Positions 1 through 10,879 of a stretch of 64,000 nucleotides of DNA are shown piece after piece. Source of the stretch: Stenopsyche tienmushanensis (lineage: Eukaryota > Arthropoda > Insecta > Trichoptera > Stenopsychidae). The stretch is from the NCBI GenBank assembly GCA_008973525.1, contig WACJ01000419.1:62001-126000 (forward strand). Reading direction: 5' to 3'. A program made the translations under genes and the position numbers. The notes beneath the pieces were generated by a model. That model ran no database searches. It had not been told where the DNA came from and worked only from the letters and a program-made list of their open reading frames with translations. Within the stretch, counting starts at the first letter, position 1. Each line of letters starts with the position of its first letter.

Positions 1-719
1 AATTCTCAATACAATTTCATTTAAAATGTTCACCTCGCATATGAATTTATTATAGTATCTTAGCAACGTGTATATAAATACGTCCTCAATCTTCAAATAT
101 TGTTTGAAGGCTATACAGCATCACAACACAACGATGAAGGCCACTGCAACACCTTAGCCACATGCTTAAGATATGTCTTACAATTCTTTGGATACATCGC
201 TGACCGATAAGACAGTAATCTCGAAATACTGATGGTAACAGACTTAATAGAAGGTTGCTGCGGAAGAAAACTTAAATCTTAACTGATAATCCAACCAGAT
301 CAGAAATACCGCCGGCCTTCCATTCGTACAAGCGTTTCACACAGCGAGCCACAGAGGATATTGAAGAACCATATCAACATTGTCATTGACACAAACTGGA
401 GTCTTTTTGCACTCTATATCCAAACATATTAGACATCCATTTTGTAAGGCACAACTATAATTTCAATAGTGTCTGAACATTTCTCTATGGAATTAAGCAA
501 ACACACTAGAAGAGATAATACCATATTGTTACAAACAGCTCATCCTATTGTATGTATTTGAAAAAATTGCTTTGGGATAGATTGTTTGCCCACAGCAGAT
601 ATAAATGTATAGTATAAAAGTATAGTTTATGTCGAACTGCGTCGCTTGCAACATCTCATATATATTTGTGATGTATTTGTACATCATTGTGAAAGCGATA
701 ATGTTTCACATGCAGTTAT
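1..719. other. AT-rich sequence without a recognisable gene
   Basis: No open frame with conserved motifs, tRNA-like fold or clear repeat was recognised. It precedes the piggyBac-like debris and may contain more of the same element decayed beyond recognition by eye. Confidence 0.4.
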
Positions 720-1951
720 TTCTATTATATCATGTTGACAAATATGAATCCGATATTACGTTTTGAAGGGGAAAAATTAGAGCAGAAAAACAATTAAAAA
801 AATATCCCATTTGACAAGATTGGAAGGATGTCACCAAAGTTGAAATAGGTTCATTTTTAGGGATTATGATATGGGAATTAGTGACGTATCACGATGGCAA
901 GATCATTGGTCAAAAGAAATATATTTTTTCAGGATTTTTGCAATTTTCTGGGCACTACGTCTAGAAACCATACAAAATTCCTGGACAATTTTTTTTTTGT
1001 GAACCCCATCCCAATCTTATAAAGTTTTCTATAAATAATTTCACGAAAATATTTTGCTCAAGTATAGATGAATGTTTTTTTATATCTTCGCGGATTAATA
1101 ACGGCTTCCGCTGGACGTCTACGGACCCCTATTTAGGAACTGCTGTTCTAGAAGGAATACTATTGTCAAGAAATAGACCATTTAATTGTATCTTGGAGTG
1201 AGAAAAGAAATATTTGGGATGGGGTATTTTTATCCGCTGCAAGTATAATATCACAATTTCAAACAATAGTCTTTGGTGAACTGCGTCACCGTGAACATCT
1301 CATATTTATGAAGAAATCTGATATTTTATTTATTTTTCGTGAATTTTTATATATTTTATCGTTTTGAGTAGACACTGCCGATCAACAAGCAACGTCATAT
1401 TGTTTTATGCGCAAGACATTAAAATTGTGGATTTTTTGGGGGTTAGAAATTTCAATTATGAATCCATACATTATATATAAATAATGTGAAAAAAATGAAG
1501 AAAGAAAGCCTCCGAGTCATATAAAATTAAGCCAAATTTGCAACTCATCAAGAATTTTCGTGCGGCCAAAAAGACAGATACCGGGCGTCGATCAACGACC
1601 AATGATGAGGAACGATTGAATGAAAATCCCTATATGATTTTACAAAGTACAAAGATTGTATGGTATGTTCACATCGTAATATTCCAAGTAAAAGAAGACG
1701 AACATCGTTATATTGCGATACATGCAAGAAAAAGCCCAGCCTGGATTGTTTTAAAAAATATCACACTTGCGTAATTTTTGTAAATTAGTATTAAATATAT
1801 CAATAAACATCATTTGTAGATATTTTTATTTAATTATTTTACCAATATTTCCTTAATTTTGAACTATAAACATATTTTTCAATAAATTCACTGAATATGG
1901 TTTGTAGCTGATGGAACACTTGAAAAAATCTTCAGACGGCAAAGGGTTAAT
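720..1951 (+). mobile_element. Degenerate piggyBac-like transposase with 3' end
   Basis: The plus strand holds scattered piggyBac-like transposase remnants broken by many stops. An N-terminal part near 835-960 reads EIGSFLGIM followed by a W..HW segment. The cysteine-rich C-terminal domain at about 1655-1772 ends with C..C, YCDTCKKKPSLDCFK and KYHTC, a pattern typical of the zinc-binding tail of piggyBac transposases. About 170 bp later the sequence GCAAAGGGTTAA (1936-1950) fits a piggyBac-type terminus (TTAACCCTTTG read outward) at a TTAA target. The left terminus was not located. The copy is inactive. Family is well supported by the tail and TTAA end; exact limits are inferred. Confidence 0.6.
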
Positions 1952-2336
1952 ACCAGATTTTTGAAGAATGATGAAAATCTAGCTAGTGACGAATCCACCG
2001 TACAATTTAAAGGCAAGATAGATTTCATTACATATAATCCCAAAAATCGCAGTGACGTGTACTGGTTACAAATTCATATTTGTGTAATATTACAAAACAT
2101 GTTATCAAATCAAATTTGCTGTACAAGCATAATTTATAACTATTCAATACTCTGCAATCGTTCTTCCATTATATAAATATGTATATATATTCATAAATCC
2201 ATATTTTTTATTATCATTTATACCTAGTTTTGTTCATTTTTTATACTGAAAATTATCATCAAATTCACTGAAAATGACCTAGAACTGACATGACACATGC
2301 ATTAAACCTTTGAAACATGCAAAAGGTTAATAAAGC
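1952..2336 (+). mobile_element. Second piggyBac-like fragment, tandem to the first
   Basis: A short frame at 1961-2176 contains DESTVQFKGKIDFITYNPK, which resembles the piggyBac transposase core (DE.M..FKGR followed by a Y.P.KP segment). The stretch 2190-2332 then resembles the 3' end of the preceding copy (AAATTCACTGAA, then a terminus-like GCAAAAGGTTAA at 2318-2330). Two 3' ends in the same orientation about 380 bp apart suggest either a tandem duplication or an internally deleted second insertion next to the first. It cannot encode a working transposase. Confidence 0.5.
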
Positions 2337-2682
2337 ATTGAGAAAATACTGAAGAAGCTCTAGTCGAAATTGTAATGGTCCCAGCATTGATAACTTCAAG
2401 ATTTCTGCCCATTATTTTAAATATTATTCATCTGAAAACAAAACAAAATCGTTTATTTTAATTATCAAATTTATAACAAGTACAATGGTTCAAAATCACT
2501 GACTCTGCGATTAAAACGTCTTGATACTTTCACAAACAATACGATAAGCGCGAAGATAAATTATGTTGGCGCATACGAACGCAAAGATCAAGTTGGCAGT
2601 GCTCTGAAGTTGTCCACGCAGTGAGCGTTCGTCTTCGACACAAATATAATTTCATTGTACGTTTATCGGTCTAGAATCTAAA
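2337..2682. other. Upstream region of the PTER gene
   Basis: AT-rich sequence between the piggyBac-like debris and the PTER start codon. The last 120 bp are less AT-rich and probably contain the 5' UTR and promoter, but no TATA box or initiator could be assigned with confidence. Confidence 0.3.
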
Positions 2683-4562
2683 ATGAAAGTGCAGACAGGT
2701 ATGATCCTTCAAAGATTTGAATATAGTCTATGAAAAGTTATAAAGTCGCTGTCTTTAAGCATAAAATCGTACATTTTTATGACTTAACTGTTCAGACACA
2801 AATAGCCCTCTAATCTAACAATGTCGGTTAAGCGACAATTATCAAAATACCTTGGAATTATACAGAAATTTAATAAAAACCATCATTGCATGACGTTAGA
2901 TTTGCACCAAAAACAAATATATGAACGGAAATTATTCCTAAATAACCATAGACAATGGCGTTATATCTCATCTCGGATGATTTAAAACAGCATTTTTATG
3001 ACCATAATCTTTACGAGTTTAATCGTTAACCTTTATAGATTCACACTTTAAGCGTTAAATGATATTTATATTTATAAAAAAAACTTGTATCGATTTATTA
3101 GTTTTTACACAGATTTAAAAAAATATATAAAATATATATATTGGCATCAATATATTTAATACATTTAATATAATTTGATTTGAAAAATATATTATCACAT
3201 GTTCAAATGCGGTTATATTATATTTAAAAAAAGCATAAATCTCAAATATTTAAATTTTAGTTCTAGGTCCAGTAAATGCAGATGATTTAGGTCGTACTCT
3301 GACCCATGAACATTTTTCTCTTAATTTCACCCATTTCTATCGATCTCCACCCAATCACTTGTCTAAGCGGTTCTCTGGTGGTATTACTCTGGAAAATGTC
3401 GGCTTCGTAAAACAAATGCCTTACTCTTCAATGGAAAACTTGAAATTTGAAGGCATTGAAACAAACAAGGCTGTACTGAATGATGTCTATGCATATAAAA
3501 AATATGGAGGAGGTTTATATTTATTATTTTAAAATATAAGCAAAAAAAAGGGGGGAAATTTAAATATATATATGTCCAATAGGTACCATTGTTGAAAATA
3601 CTACTCACGGTCTCGGCGCCAATATTAAGCTAATGAAGAATATTTCAGAAAAGACTAAAGTTCATATAGTCGCTGGAACCGGTTATTACATAGCAGACAT
3701 GCAAGATGAATCAACTTTGTCGTTAAAAAAGGAAGATATCTATCAACACATGCTCGATGAGCTCACCATAGGCTTCAAAGAGGACGACACCGTAAAGGCT
3801 GGATTTATGGGAGAAATAGCCAGCGTTCGACCCATACACGGTTACATCAAATCAATACTTTATTCAATACCTTATGCCATTTATTATGACCGTGTGTGTT
3901 AAATTCATAGATTTCGAGAAACGCGTAATACAAGTGGCCGGAGAGATTCAAGAGCAATTGGGATGCGGAGTGAGTTTTCATCCTCACCGCGAGACGGCTT
4001 CGCCCTTTGAAATTATGCGGATCTACCTAGAGGCCGGTGGATCTGCTAACAAAGCAGTCATGTCGCATTTAGACAGTGAGCATACGTCGGATTTATTATT
4101 TCAACGGAATTACAGACACAATTAAAGTATGATTACCTCAGGAACGCTGCACGATAATGAGATGCTATTGGAATTCAGCAACTTTGGTTGTTATTGCCAA
4201 TTTGATCTATTCGGCGTGGAAGTTTCATCGTATCAACTTCATCCACCGAGTGACATGCCATCGGATGCCCAGAGGATTTCTAAAATTCAATACTTAATAG
4301 ACGAAGGAAAAACCGATAAGATATTGATGTCTCATGATATACACACTAGACACAGATTGGTATGAATTAACCGTTATATCTTTATTCCACAACGTACATC
4401 TCTTCATTTTGTCACATTTTTTAGATTGATTTTGGCGGACACGGATATTCACACATCATTAATAATGTTTTACCGAAGATGAAAATGAAGGGAATCTCTG
4501 ACGAAGAAATCGATCAAATAACGATAAAAAATCCTGCAGAATGGCTGAAGTATAACTTATAA
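2683..4562 (+). CDS. pter: Phosphotriesterase-related protein (PTER)
   Basis: Six coding exons join in frame: 2683-2698, 3261-3512, 3583-3840, 3911-4075, 4142-4359 and 4425-4562, giving 348 residues, the usual length of the family. All introns are GT-AG; four are 65-71 bp. Members are metal-dependent amidohydrolase-fold enzymes related to bacterial phosphotriesterase; vertebrate PTER has been linked to N-acetyltaurine hydrolysis. Visible metal and active-site motifs are H21-x-H23 in [11 protein letters not shown], Glu167 in GFMGEIA (PTER proteins carry Glu where bacterial enzymes have a carboxylated Lys), HPHRE, SHLDRT (formed across the exon 4/5 junction, which confirms that splice) and MSHDIH near the C-terminus. 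The product is expected to be soluble. The start is the first ATG before a good donor; a longer 5' end is not excluded. Physiological substrate in insects is unknown to me. Confidence 0.93.
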
Positions 4563-4687
4563 TTCAATCATAAAAGCCCACGTATATATTTGTAAATTAG
4601 TCAACAAATATATTGATGGGAATTTTTTTTTTTTCATATAAGCTTAAATGCATTGTTTTTATAAATGTTTTATATATTGTAACAACG

Positions 4688-4693
4688 AATAAA
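4688..4693 (+). promoter_or_regulatory. Putative polyadenylation signal of PTER
   Basis: AATAAA 126 bp after the PTER stop codon. It is a plausible cleavage signal, but the region is AT-rich and chance hexamers are common. Confidence 0.35.
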
Positions 4694-5030
4694 TTTGAAC
4701 CGTGTACTATAGAATTAAATTAAATAAAGCATATTGTTCAACGACAATACCCAAAAAGAAACCTTTTAATTGAAGTTTATTTGTAGGTAATTAATTGCTG
4801 AAATGGAATGAAAAAACTATGCAAACCATCAGTCTTGTACATTTAGTCTTTCATTGAACTATCTTAAAAGTATACATTGAGTATTCCATTCTTAAGTTAT
4901 TTAACAATAAAATTTCCAAGAAACATTATACATAAAAACATTCTGACAAAATAATAAAACAAATCGTAAATGTAATGTTTGATCGCTTAGTTTGAATAAA
5001 TAATAATCCATTAGAAATACAAGCATGGCA

Positions 5031-5176
5031 TTGTAAATAAAGCACTATGGAGCACTGCCCGGATCATGTGCGTGCATATTACTGGATCACATGAGTGAGT
5101 ACTCAACCTGTGAGTGCATACTCATCAAAGGGTTAATGTTAATATTTAAATTAGAATATTGTTTAGGCCAAATGAA
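5031..5176 (+). repeat. Dispersed repeat H, copy 1 (with TTAATGTTAA footprint)
   Basis: This stretch closely matches 28789-28889 plus 29377-29410. It begins GCACTATGGAGCACTGCCCG and runs to ATCAAAGGGTTAA, then continues ATATTTAAAYTAGAATATTG in both copies. The CAAAGGGTTAA part looks like a piggyBac-type terminus. At 5133-5142 this copy reads TTAATGTTAA, exactly where copy 2 holds a 487-bp TTAA-flanked insertion. Confidence 0.7.
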
Positions 5177-5289
5177 ATCCAGATTTTATTAGCGAAATAA
5201 AAATTGTCGAATGTGTGTCGAAGCTTTACTAATTTATTAGACTAGTATTTTTAATAAGGCGTAGGAACAAATCAAAATAAAAAAATTGT

Positions 5290-5420
5290 ATTTCAGGAAA
5301 ATGTGATTCTTTTGAAATTCATAAAATTGTTGAAAGTCAGTTGAGTGAATTTGGAATTGTTTTTGAACGTGAAATAATAGCAACAACGACTGATGGTACT
5401 AATGTGATGATGTGACTCCG
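5290..5420 (+). mobile_element. hAT-type (ZBED-like) transposase fragment
   Basis: One open frame from about 5297 reads GKCDSFEIHKIVESQLSEFG and continues to ATTTDGTNVMM before a stop. The TTDG.NVM motif inside a long helical stretch resembles the catalytic-core start (TDGA.VM) of hAT transposases and of ZBED-type proteins derived from them. Only about 40 codons remain, with no ends recognised. It is a dead fragment. Confidence 0.5.
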
Positions 5421-6333
5421 AAAATGATAATTCAGAAAGACAGAACAAGATAGTGAACTTTGAAATTATGTCTTGAGTTCTGCGACTGGAAAGCCGAGAC
5501 TGAAGTCTGAAGAATCCCTACAAAGCAGACAAACACAGACAAGATGGATGTAATCATTCCCTATGTATGGATATTGAAGAGGTCTTAGTTCTGCAGTGAA
5601 CTGTCTGTGGCTGCATTATGATGATAATTAATATTATACATCTCATCTACATTTGGGACTCCTCGTATCAAGAGTGTATGAATAGAACGAAGAAGAAATT
5701 TCGATACCAAAAAGATGATTGTAAGTAACATCTGCACATCTTTAGTTTGAAGATATTTATTAAAACAGTAGTTTCAATTTTACAATATGTGAGATTAGAA
5801 CTTTCTTATCAATAGCTTAACAGTTGAAAGGTACACATATAATTGAATATACTAACATTTCTGGAGAAAACTGCCAAGATATGTATATTTCTTATAAAAA
5901 TATTGTTTGTGGACACGCTGAAAACAAAGAATTTTAAAAACAAACGCATGTCAAGAAAAAAAAAAGAATAAATTAAAAAGTTCAAAACGATTTGGAAATG
6001 AGTAAATCATTTTTCCAAAAAATATTCCACACGTAAAATAAATTGGAATAAAGAATTATACAATGAATAATTCATAAGCATATTAAATAATAAAGCTACT
6101 TTCATATTCGGATTGGATATCTATAGTTAAAACTGCTCGTTATGTGTTTAAATATGATTCAATTGAAGGAGAGATAAAGCAAATCAATTTTTGTAATGCG
6201 AACAAGTCTATTATCACTTTAGATATGTTTACAAAACAAATGGAAAATATGACATATTAACTGTTGTGCAATATAGATTTATTGATGATATACAAGAGAT
6301 TAATCAAATTGATATCTCAGGGGTAAATAAATT
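5421..6333. other. Gap between the convergent PTER and ZC3H15 genes
   Basis: No gene seen. The stretch near 5520-5600 (CAGACAAGATGGATGTAA and following) weakly resembles 23565-23640 and 36170-36250, suggesting a scattered low-copy repeat. The right end contains the ZC3H15 3' UTR, with a reverse-strand AATAAA at 6278-6283, about 50 bp past its stop codon. Confidence 0.35.
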
Positions 6334-9300
6334 TCACTTGTCTAGGTCTAAATTTTGTAGTTCTTCGTCGAGGTCGTCGTCCATAAATAGATTTTCATTT
6401 ATGGGGCCGGTATCATCAGGGGGAGAGTTACTGGTACCGGGCGAAGGCGAGGAAGAGTGGTCGTCTCCATTAGTAAGACTATTTTCATCATGTTGAGCAT
6501 TATCTTGATGGAGTCTACTTTCACCTGCAATTGTACCACTCCCGTCCACCTATCAAAAAGTATCAAGTTAATATAAAAAATAATCGAAATATATATTCTA
6601 TATTACGAATATTACAACCTCGGTAGCTTCAAGTGTAATTAAGTCTAGTTGCAATTCTTTATATTGCAGTTCTTCGTCGTCGTCATCGCGAGCAAAGTTA
6701 GCCGAATCAATAGCTTGGCCGTCTTCATCATCCTCATCGTCAACGGCAAGTTTGGGATTGAAACTAAACATTTCTCTTCCTGACAAGCCAACATTTCGGC
6801 CGGCTTTGAATTCAGACCGTTTCTGTTCTTCATCTTTGTTTTGCAAATCCTAAAAATAATATAATATAATTAATATTTCCACGATGCCGCGGGACCTGAG
6901 TGTTGATATTTCAACTGATTTATTTTTTACCTTCTTTTCTTGTAATTTCCTCTTTTTCCATGCAATAAAAGTTTCAAGAGTAATTTTAGTTTGTTTGGGA
7001 CCTAGCGCTGCTCTTTCGCGTTCAATTAAATCAACCAATGAAATTTCATTTTTCTTTTCTTCCATCTTCTTTTTATCTTTCTTTAGTACAAAGCCTGGAG
7101 GGAGTGCATGCCTATAAATACACTTAGAGCCTGTTGGACATTCCCAAAACCAACCATATTTCGATTTTTCCACGGCTTCTAAGAAATTTTTGCAAATCTG
7201 AAAAAAATTTAATAAGAACTCATTTAAAACTTTGCCCAACACAAAAAAAGATGCATTTTTATTATACTGACAATATCCGTTGTAGGAACATTTTTGGATT
7301 GTCCCATCTTTTTTTCCACGACTTCCTGAAGCTTCTCTTCATTCCAATTGGACATATTATCTTCATCGTCATCTCGCATATCTACGTATAAAGAGCGTTT
7401 TTCAGCCTTGCGTTCTATAGTGAGATCATGAGAAAATTTGCATCTATCGCCTTTTTGACATATTCCTTGCTTGAAAAAGGCACACACGACCGATTTGGGA
7501 TCAGTACCTGAATAAAGAAAAATATTTGTAATTTTACAATATTAACTTTTTCGTTAGTTAGCAAATTTAAAATCAATGAAGTCGTTGATGTCATAATCGC
7601 TTTACACCGATTACTTTCTGTCAGCTCCTATCAGCGTAAGACAATCTTCAATTGGATCATTTCTTTGCGTAAACAAATAACACACTTGAAATCGAAATCA
7701 TCATTAGTCGATACATTTGGGCTAACAATCTATACAATCGTGCGATGCATGCGGGGAAGCTCTCTGTCTCAGTCTCCCGAACTGCGCTAAGTTCTCTCTG
7801 TCTTTGTCTGTCTCCGAGCATCAATATACAAGAGTGCTCTTTCTGAATAGTGGAGGAGACTACGGAGGGTCTCCGATAGTACTCCCGTAGGGATTAAGAG
7901 CAGACAATTCGAATTTCAGTGTTCCAATGTTCAAGAAATACTGGATAAGACAGAGTATTTATGGTTCAGCATCCTTGGAAATTTGCAAAGCAATGGCAAA
8001 GCTAGACTACCTGTCCTGAAGCAATATAGAAAACAATACCAGGGGGGCAGAGAAGGACAAGGGAGGGGTTTAGTCAGTAAGAATATGACGCTACCCTAGG
8101 TTTAAACCCAGGGTGTCTTATGAAGATTTTCCTCCCACAGGATAAAAAAAAACTTTGCTCAACGAAGAAAAAAAAATGCCGTTCTTAGAATACATAATGA
8201 CTGCAGACGAGAAATGAGTTGTGTACGATAATAAGCGATGCAAAAAGCAATGACTATCAGCACAGCATGCACCAAAAACAACCTCTAAACCAATTTTTGC
8301 TATGAAAAGCTCCTATTATCCGTTTGGTGGGCCATTCACAGTATAATTTATTTTGAATTGATGAAATCTGGATAAATAATCACGGCAAAAAAACACTGCA
8401 GTCAACTGGACAGTGTAAAAATCAAATTGAAAAAAGAGGCCAACTTTGATTATCTGTCTCACACTGCTTAAATCACTTGGATGAAATTAGCACACTCAGG
8501 TGGAGAACGGTTCAATATCCCCCATATTCACCGACTTTAGCACTACCACTTATTCCAATAGTAAGTTTTTTAAATGGAAAAAATACATATCTAATGATGG
8601 TATAAAAAACGGTCTCTAAGACTATTTTAAATCGAAACCACTTTATTTTAACGAAAAGGGGATAAAAAAAATTGCCTGATATGTGGAGGAAGGTTTTGTA
8701 TATCAATGGTGAAATTTTGTAAAATAATCTTTATAAATAAATTTGCTATAAAAACGCCCTTTATTCTGGGCTAATATATTATTACCTAAAACTTAAAATA
8801 ATTTAATTACCTTTGTCCACCTTTTGAGTTGCAACTGGTTGAGAAATTAGCCCTAAAGCTTGTGCTTCTTTCAATTTCTTATCTTTTTCAGCTTTTTTAG
8901 CAGCTGCATCGATAGTTCCGAGAGGATGAATGCCTCCACTTTTGACTTGTTTCTCGACTTGTTGAATAAATTTCTGCTGCTTTGCTCCTTTTTTATTTTT
9001 TAACCCAAATGTTTTATCCTGCAAATTAGAGCATTATTATTTAACATTTATTTTTTGTAAATCAGAGTGTGATAAATATTTGACAAAAGCATTTTGTTAC
9101 TCACGAGGCCTATCAGAGGGAGGGAGCAGGAAGAGCTGCTGCCCAGGGTCTCGTAATATTAAGGGCCTCGACTTGGCAACTTAATATGTTAGACAAAAGT
9201 ATAGGGGAAGGCAAAGTGTAACAAAATTAAAAACTAACCGTAAGACAGAGATCAGGATGAGTAAAAAAAATTCAACGGTAGTTCTAATGCTTAGGAATTG

Positions 9301-9717
9301 AACCGGTATATTGGTTTATTTTATGGTGGTATTTTACCAATGGGCATATGTATGTAGTACAAAGAAAATGCGATAGAAAATATATTTTTAATACAAACAA
9401 GTCAAAAATAAATCGCTTTACGACAATCTTTAAATACAGGATGCGTTCAATATTTTTTCCAGACGCAATGATACACCGTAGGGTATTCTAGCCTGCTGTG
9501 TTAGATTGAGGAGAGTGTGGGCTTCAAAACGCACCCATTAAAAGTCGCCTCTGAGCTGTCAGAGTCAGGGCGTTATGAATTTGGTCGCATTACTTATTGA
9601 AAGCACCCTGTATGATAAATAAAACAAAAAGAGTATTATTTAAACCTCTATTATCTTCTCCTTTTTCTTTTGCTCAGTTTTCTTGCTTGCACCACTGGAA
9701 ACTTTTTTTGGTGGCAT
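6334..9717 (-). CDS. ZC3H15: Zinc finger CCCH domain-containing protein 15 (DFRP1)
   Basis: Six exons on the minus strand, in transcript order 9646-9717, 8811-9018, 7272-7507, 6931-7197, 6619-6849 and 6334-6549, join in frame into 409 residues (human protein 426). The start MPPKKVSSG leads into a lysine-rich segment as in orthologues. The first zinc finger is [19 protein letters not shown] (C-x7-C-x5-C-x3-H); the second lies in a segment including [17 protein letters not shown] and [14 protein letters not shown]. The C-terminus is acidic ([17 protein letters not shown]). ZC3H15 binds and stabilises the GTPase DRG1 and associates with translating ribosomes in the cytoplasm. Intron 1 (627 bp) and intron 2 (1.3 kb) have been enlarged by transposon insertions; the other introns are 69-81 bp. 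The intron after exon 3 starts GTCAGT, an uncommon but usable donor, chosen because only it keeps TTDI-ICKNF in frame. Confidence 0.93.
7542..7897 (-). mobile_element. TTAA-flanked nonautonomous element, copy a
   Basis: A 356-bp segment bounded by TTAA on both sides lies inside ZC3H15 intron 2. It is the reverse complement of most of 28886-29380 and is also related to 58700-59037. Ends read TTAACTTTTTCGTTAG on the left and, reading inward from the right, TTAATCCCTACGGGAG, a weak terminal similarity. TTAA targets point to a piggyBac-superfamily MITE. Compared with the longest copy it lacks about 190 bp of the centre. It has no coding capacity. Confidence 0.6.
8150..8740 (+). mobile_element. 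Degenerate mariner transposase in ZC3H15 intron 2
   Basis: Plus-strand translation across several frames gives mariner landmarks: [20 protein letters not shown], then [19 protein letters not shown], then [16 protein letters not shown], equivalent to the family's WWD, QLD and PHPPYSPDLAP blocks. A C-terminal GI.K..DMW.KV segment follows. Multiple frameshifts and stops show an old, dead copy, inserted in the orientation opposite to the host gene. Confidence 0.65.
9434..9614. mobile_element. Short MITE in ZC3H15 intron 1
   Basis: A 181-bp segment has inverted ends: ATACAGGATGCGTTCAATAT at the left and, reading inward from the right, ATACAGGGTGCTTTCAATAA. The inside has no coding potential. Superfamily not assigned. 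Confidence 0.5.
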
Positions 9718-10879
9718 TTTAAAGTCCTACCGCTTTCAATGAACTGAAAAATACACACGATAATTAAACATTGTCTGATTTTTTTATGTAAATTTTTAGT
9801 TATCAACATCATTGGCAGTTTATTATGAAATAAAAGAATATTAATAGATTTTGAATAAATATCTATAATCTGTCATTATTCACAAAAAAAAATGTATGCA
9901 AGAATATGAACATAAATCAATTATCGTTTGATATTTATACAGATCTTAAATACATATCGATTCTTAGACTTCGCATAGACGATTTACACAGTGAAAATAA
10001 TATATTTTATTCATATTATAAGTTATGTGCTTTGATAATGTCAAAAGATGATTTAACTTGAAGTGAAAGATTTATCAACAAGGACGTTAAATATCTTGAA
10101 ATATATTGCTATGGAGATTCCTTTATATTGAAATAAGCTATATAAATACGTCGAATATTCATTAATAAAAAATACTTTAAATAGGTTAAAGGAGCTAAGA
10201 TTTTAATATCGATGGAACTATTATAAAGGGAAATCATCTTAAATTTTACAGATTAAGAATTACTTTTATATCCAATTGATAGTTTGACATAATAAATTAA
10301 GAAAATTTTCGTATTTTAAATCGGAATCGAAGCGGAATATCACTTACAGCAAACAAGCCAGTTTGAGGTTAGTGACTGCCAAGTGTGCGACTGCCAACCT
10401 TTGCCATATGTTACATGCCACAACATTCGTTCATCACCACCATTTATAGTTAGTCTCACATTACACCACTTTAATTATATTAGATTTTTATAAATGATTA
10501 AAAATGTGATCGAAAAACATGTTTAAAAATATACATATCTCACAATTATTAATTTGTTAACGTTTATTATGATTATTGTAAATCATTAAAATTATAATAA
10601 AACCAAAGAATAAATACGTATTTCGTTATTTATATTGTGATAATTTTTATTATTATGTTGAACATAAAATCATGTGTCAAAATCACATATTTTAATTTGA
10701 ATAATAATAAGTCATATATATTATTGCTTATGGCCAAATAGATTTAATAACAAAAGTCAAGACGGCTGTCAGCTGTCAGACGAAATTGCCACTGATTCAT
10801 ATTCCATTGACATGACAGTCGGAAATGTGGCATTTTATTCACATCTAAAAATATCTGAAAAATATTAAATTGAATTAAA
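9718..10879. other. Divergent promoter region of ZC3H15 and PIKfyve
   Basis: The start codons of ZC3H15 (leftward) and PIKfyve (rightward) are 1.16 kb apart. The stretch is AT-rich apart from a more mixed patch near 10320-10450, which may hold one of the promoters. No specific core promoter element could be assigned. Confidence 0.35.
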
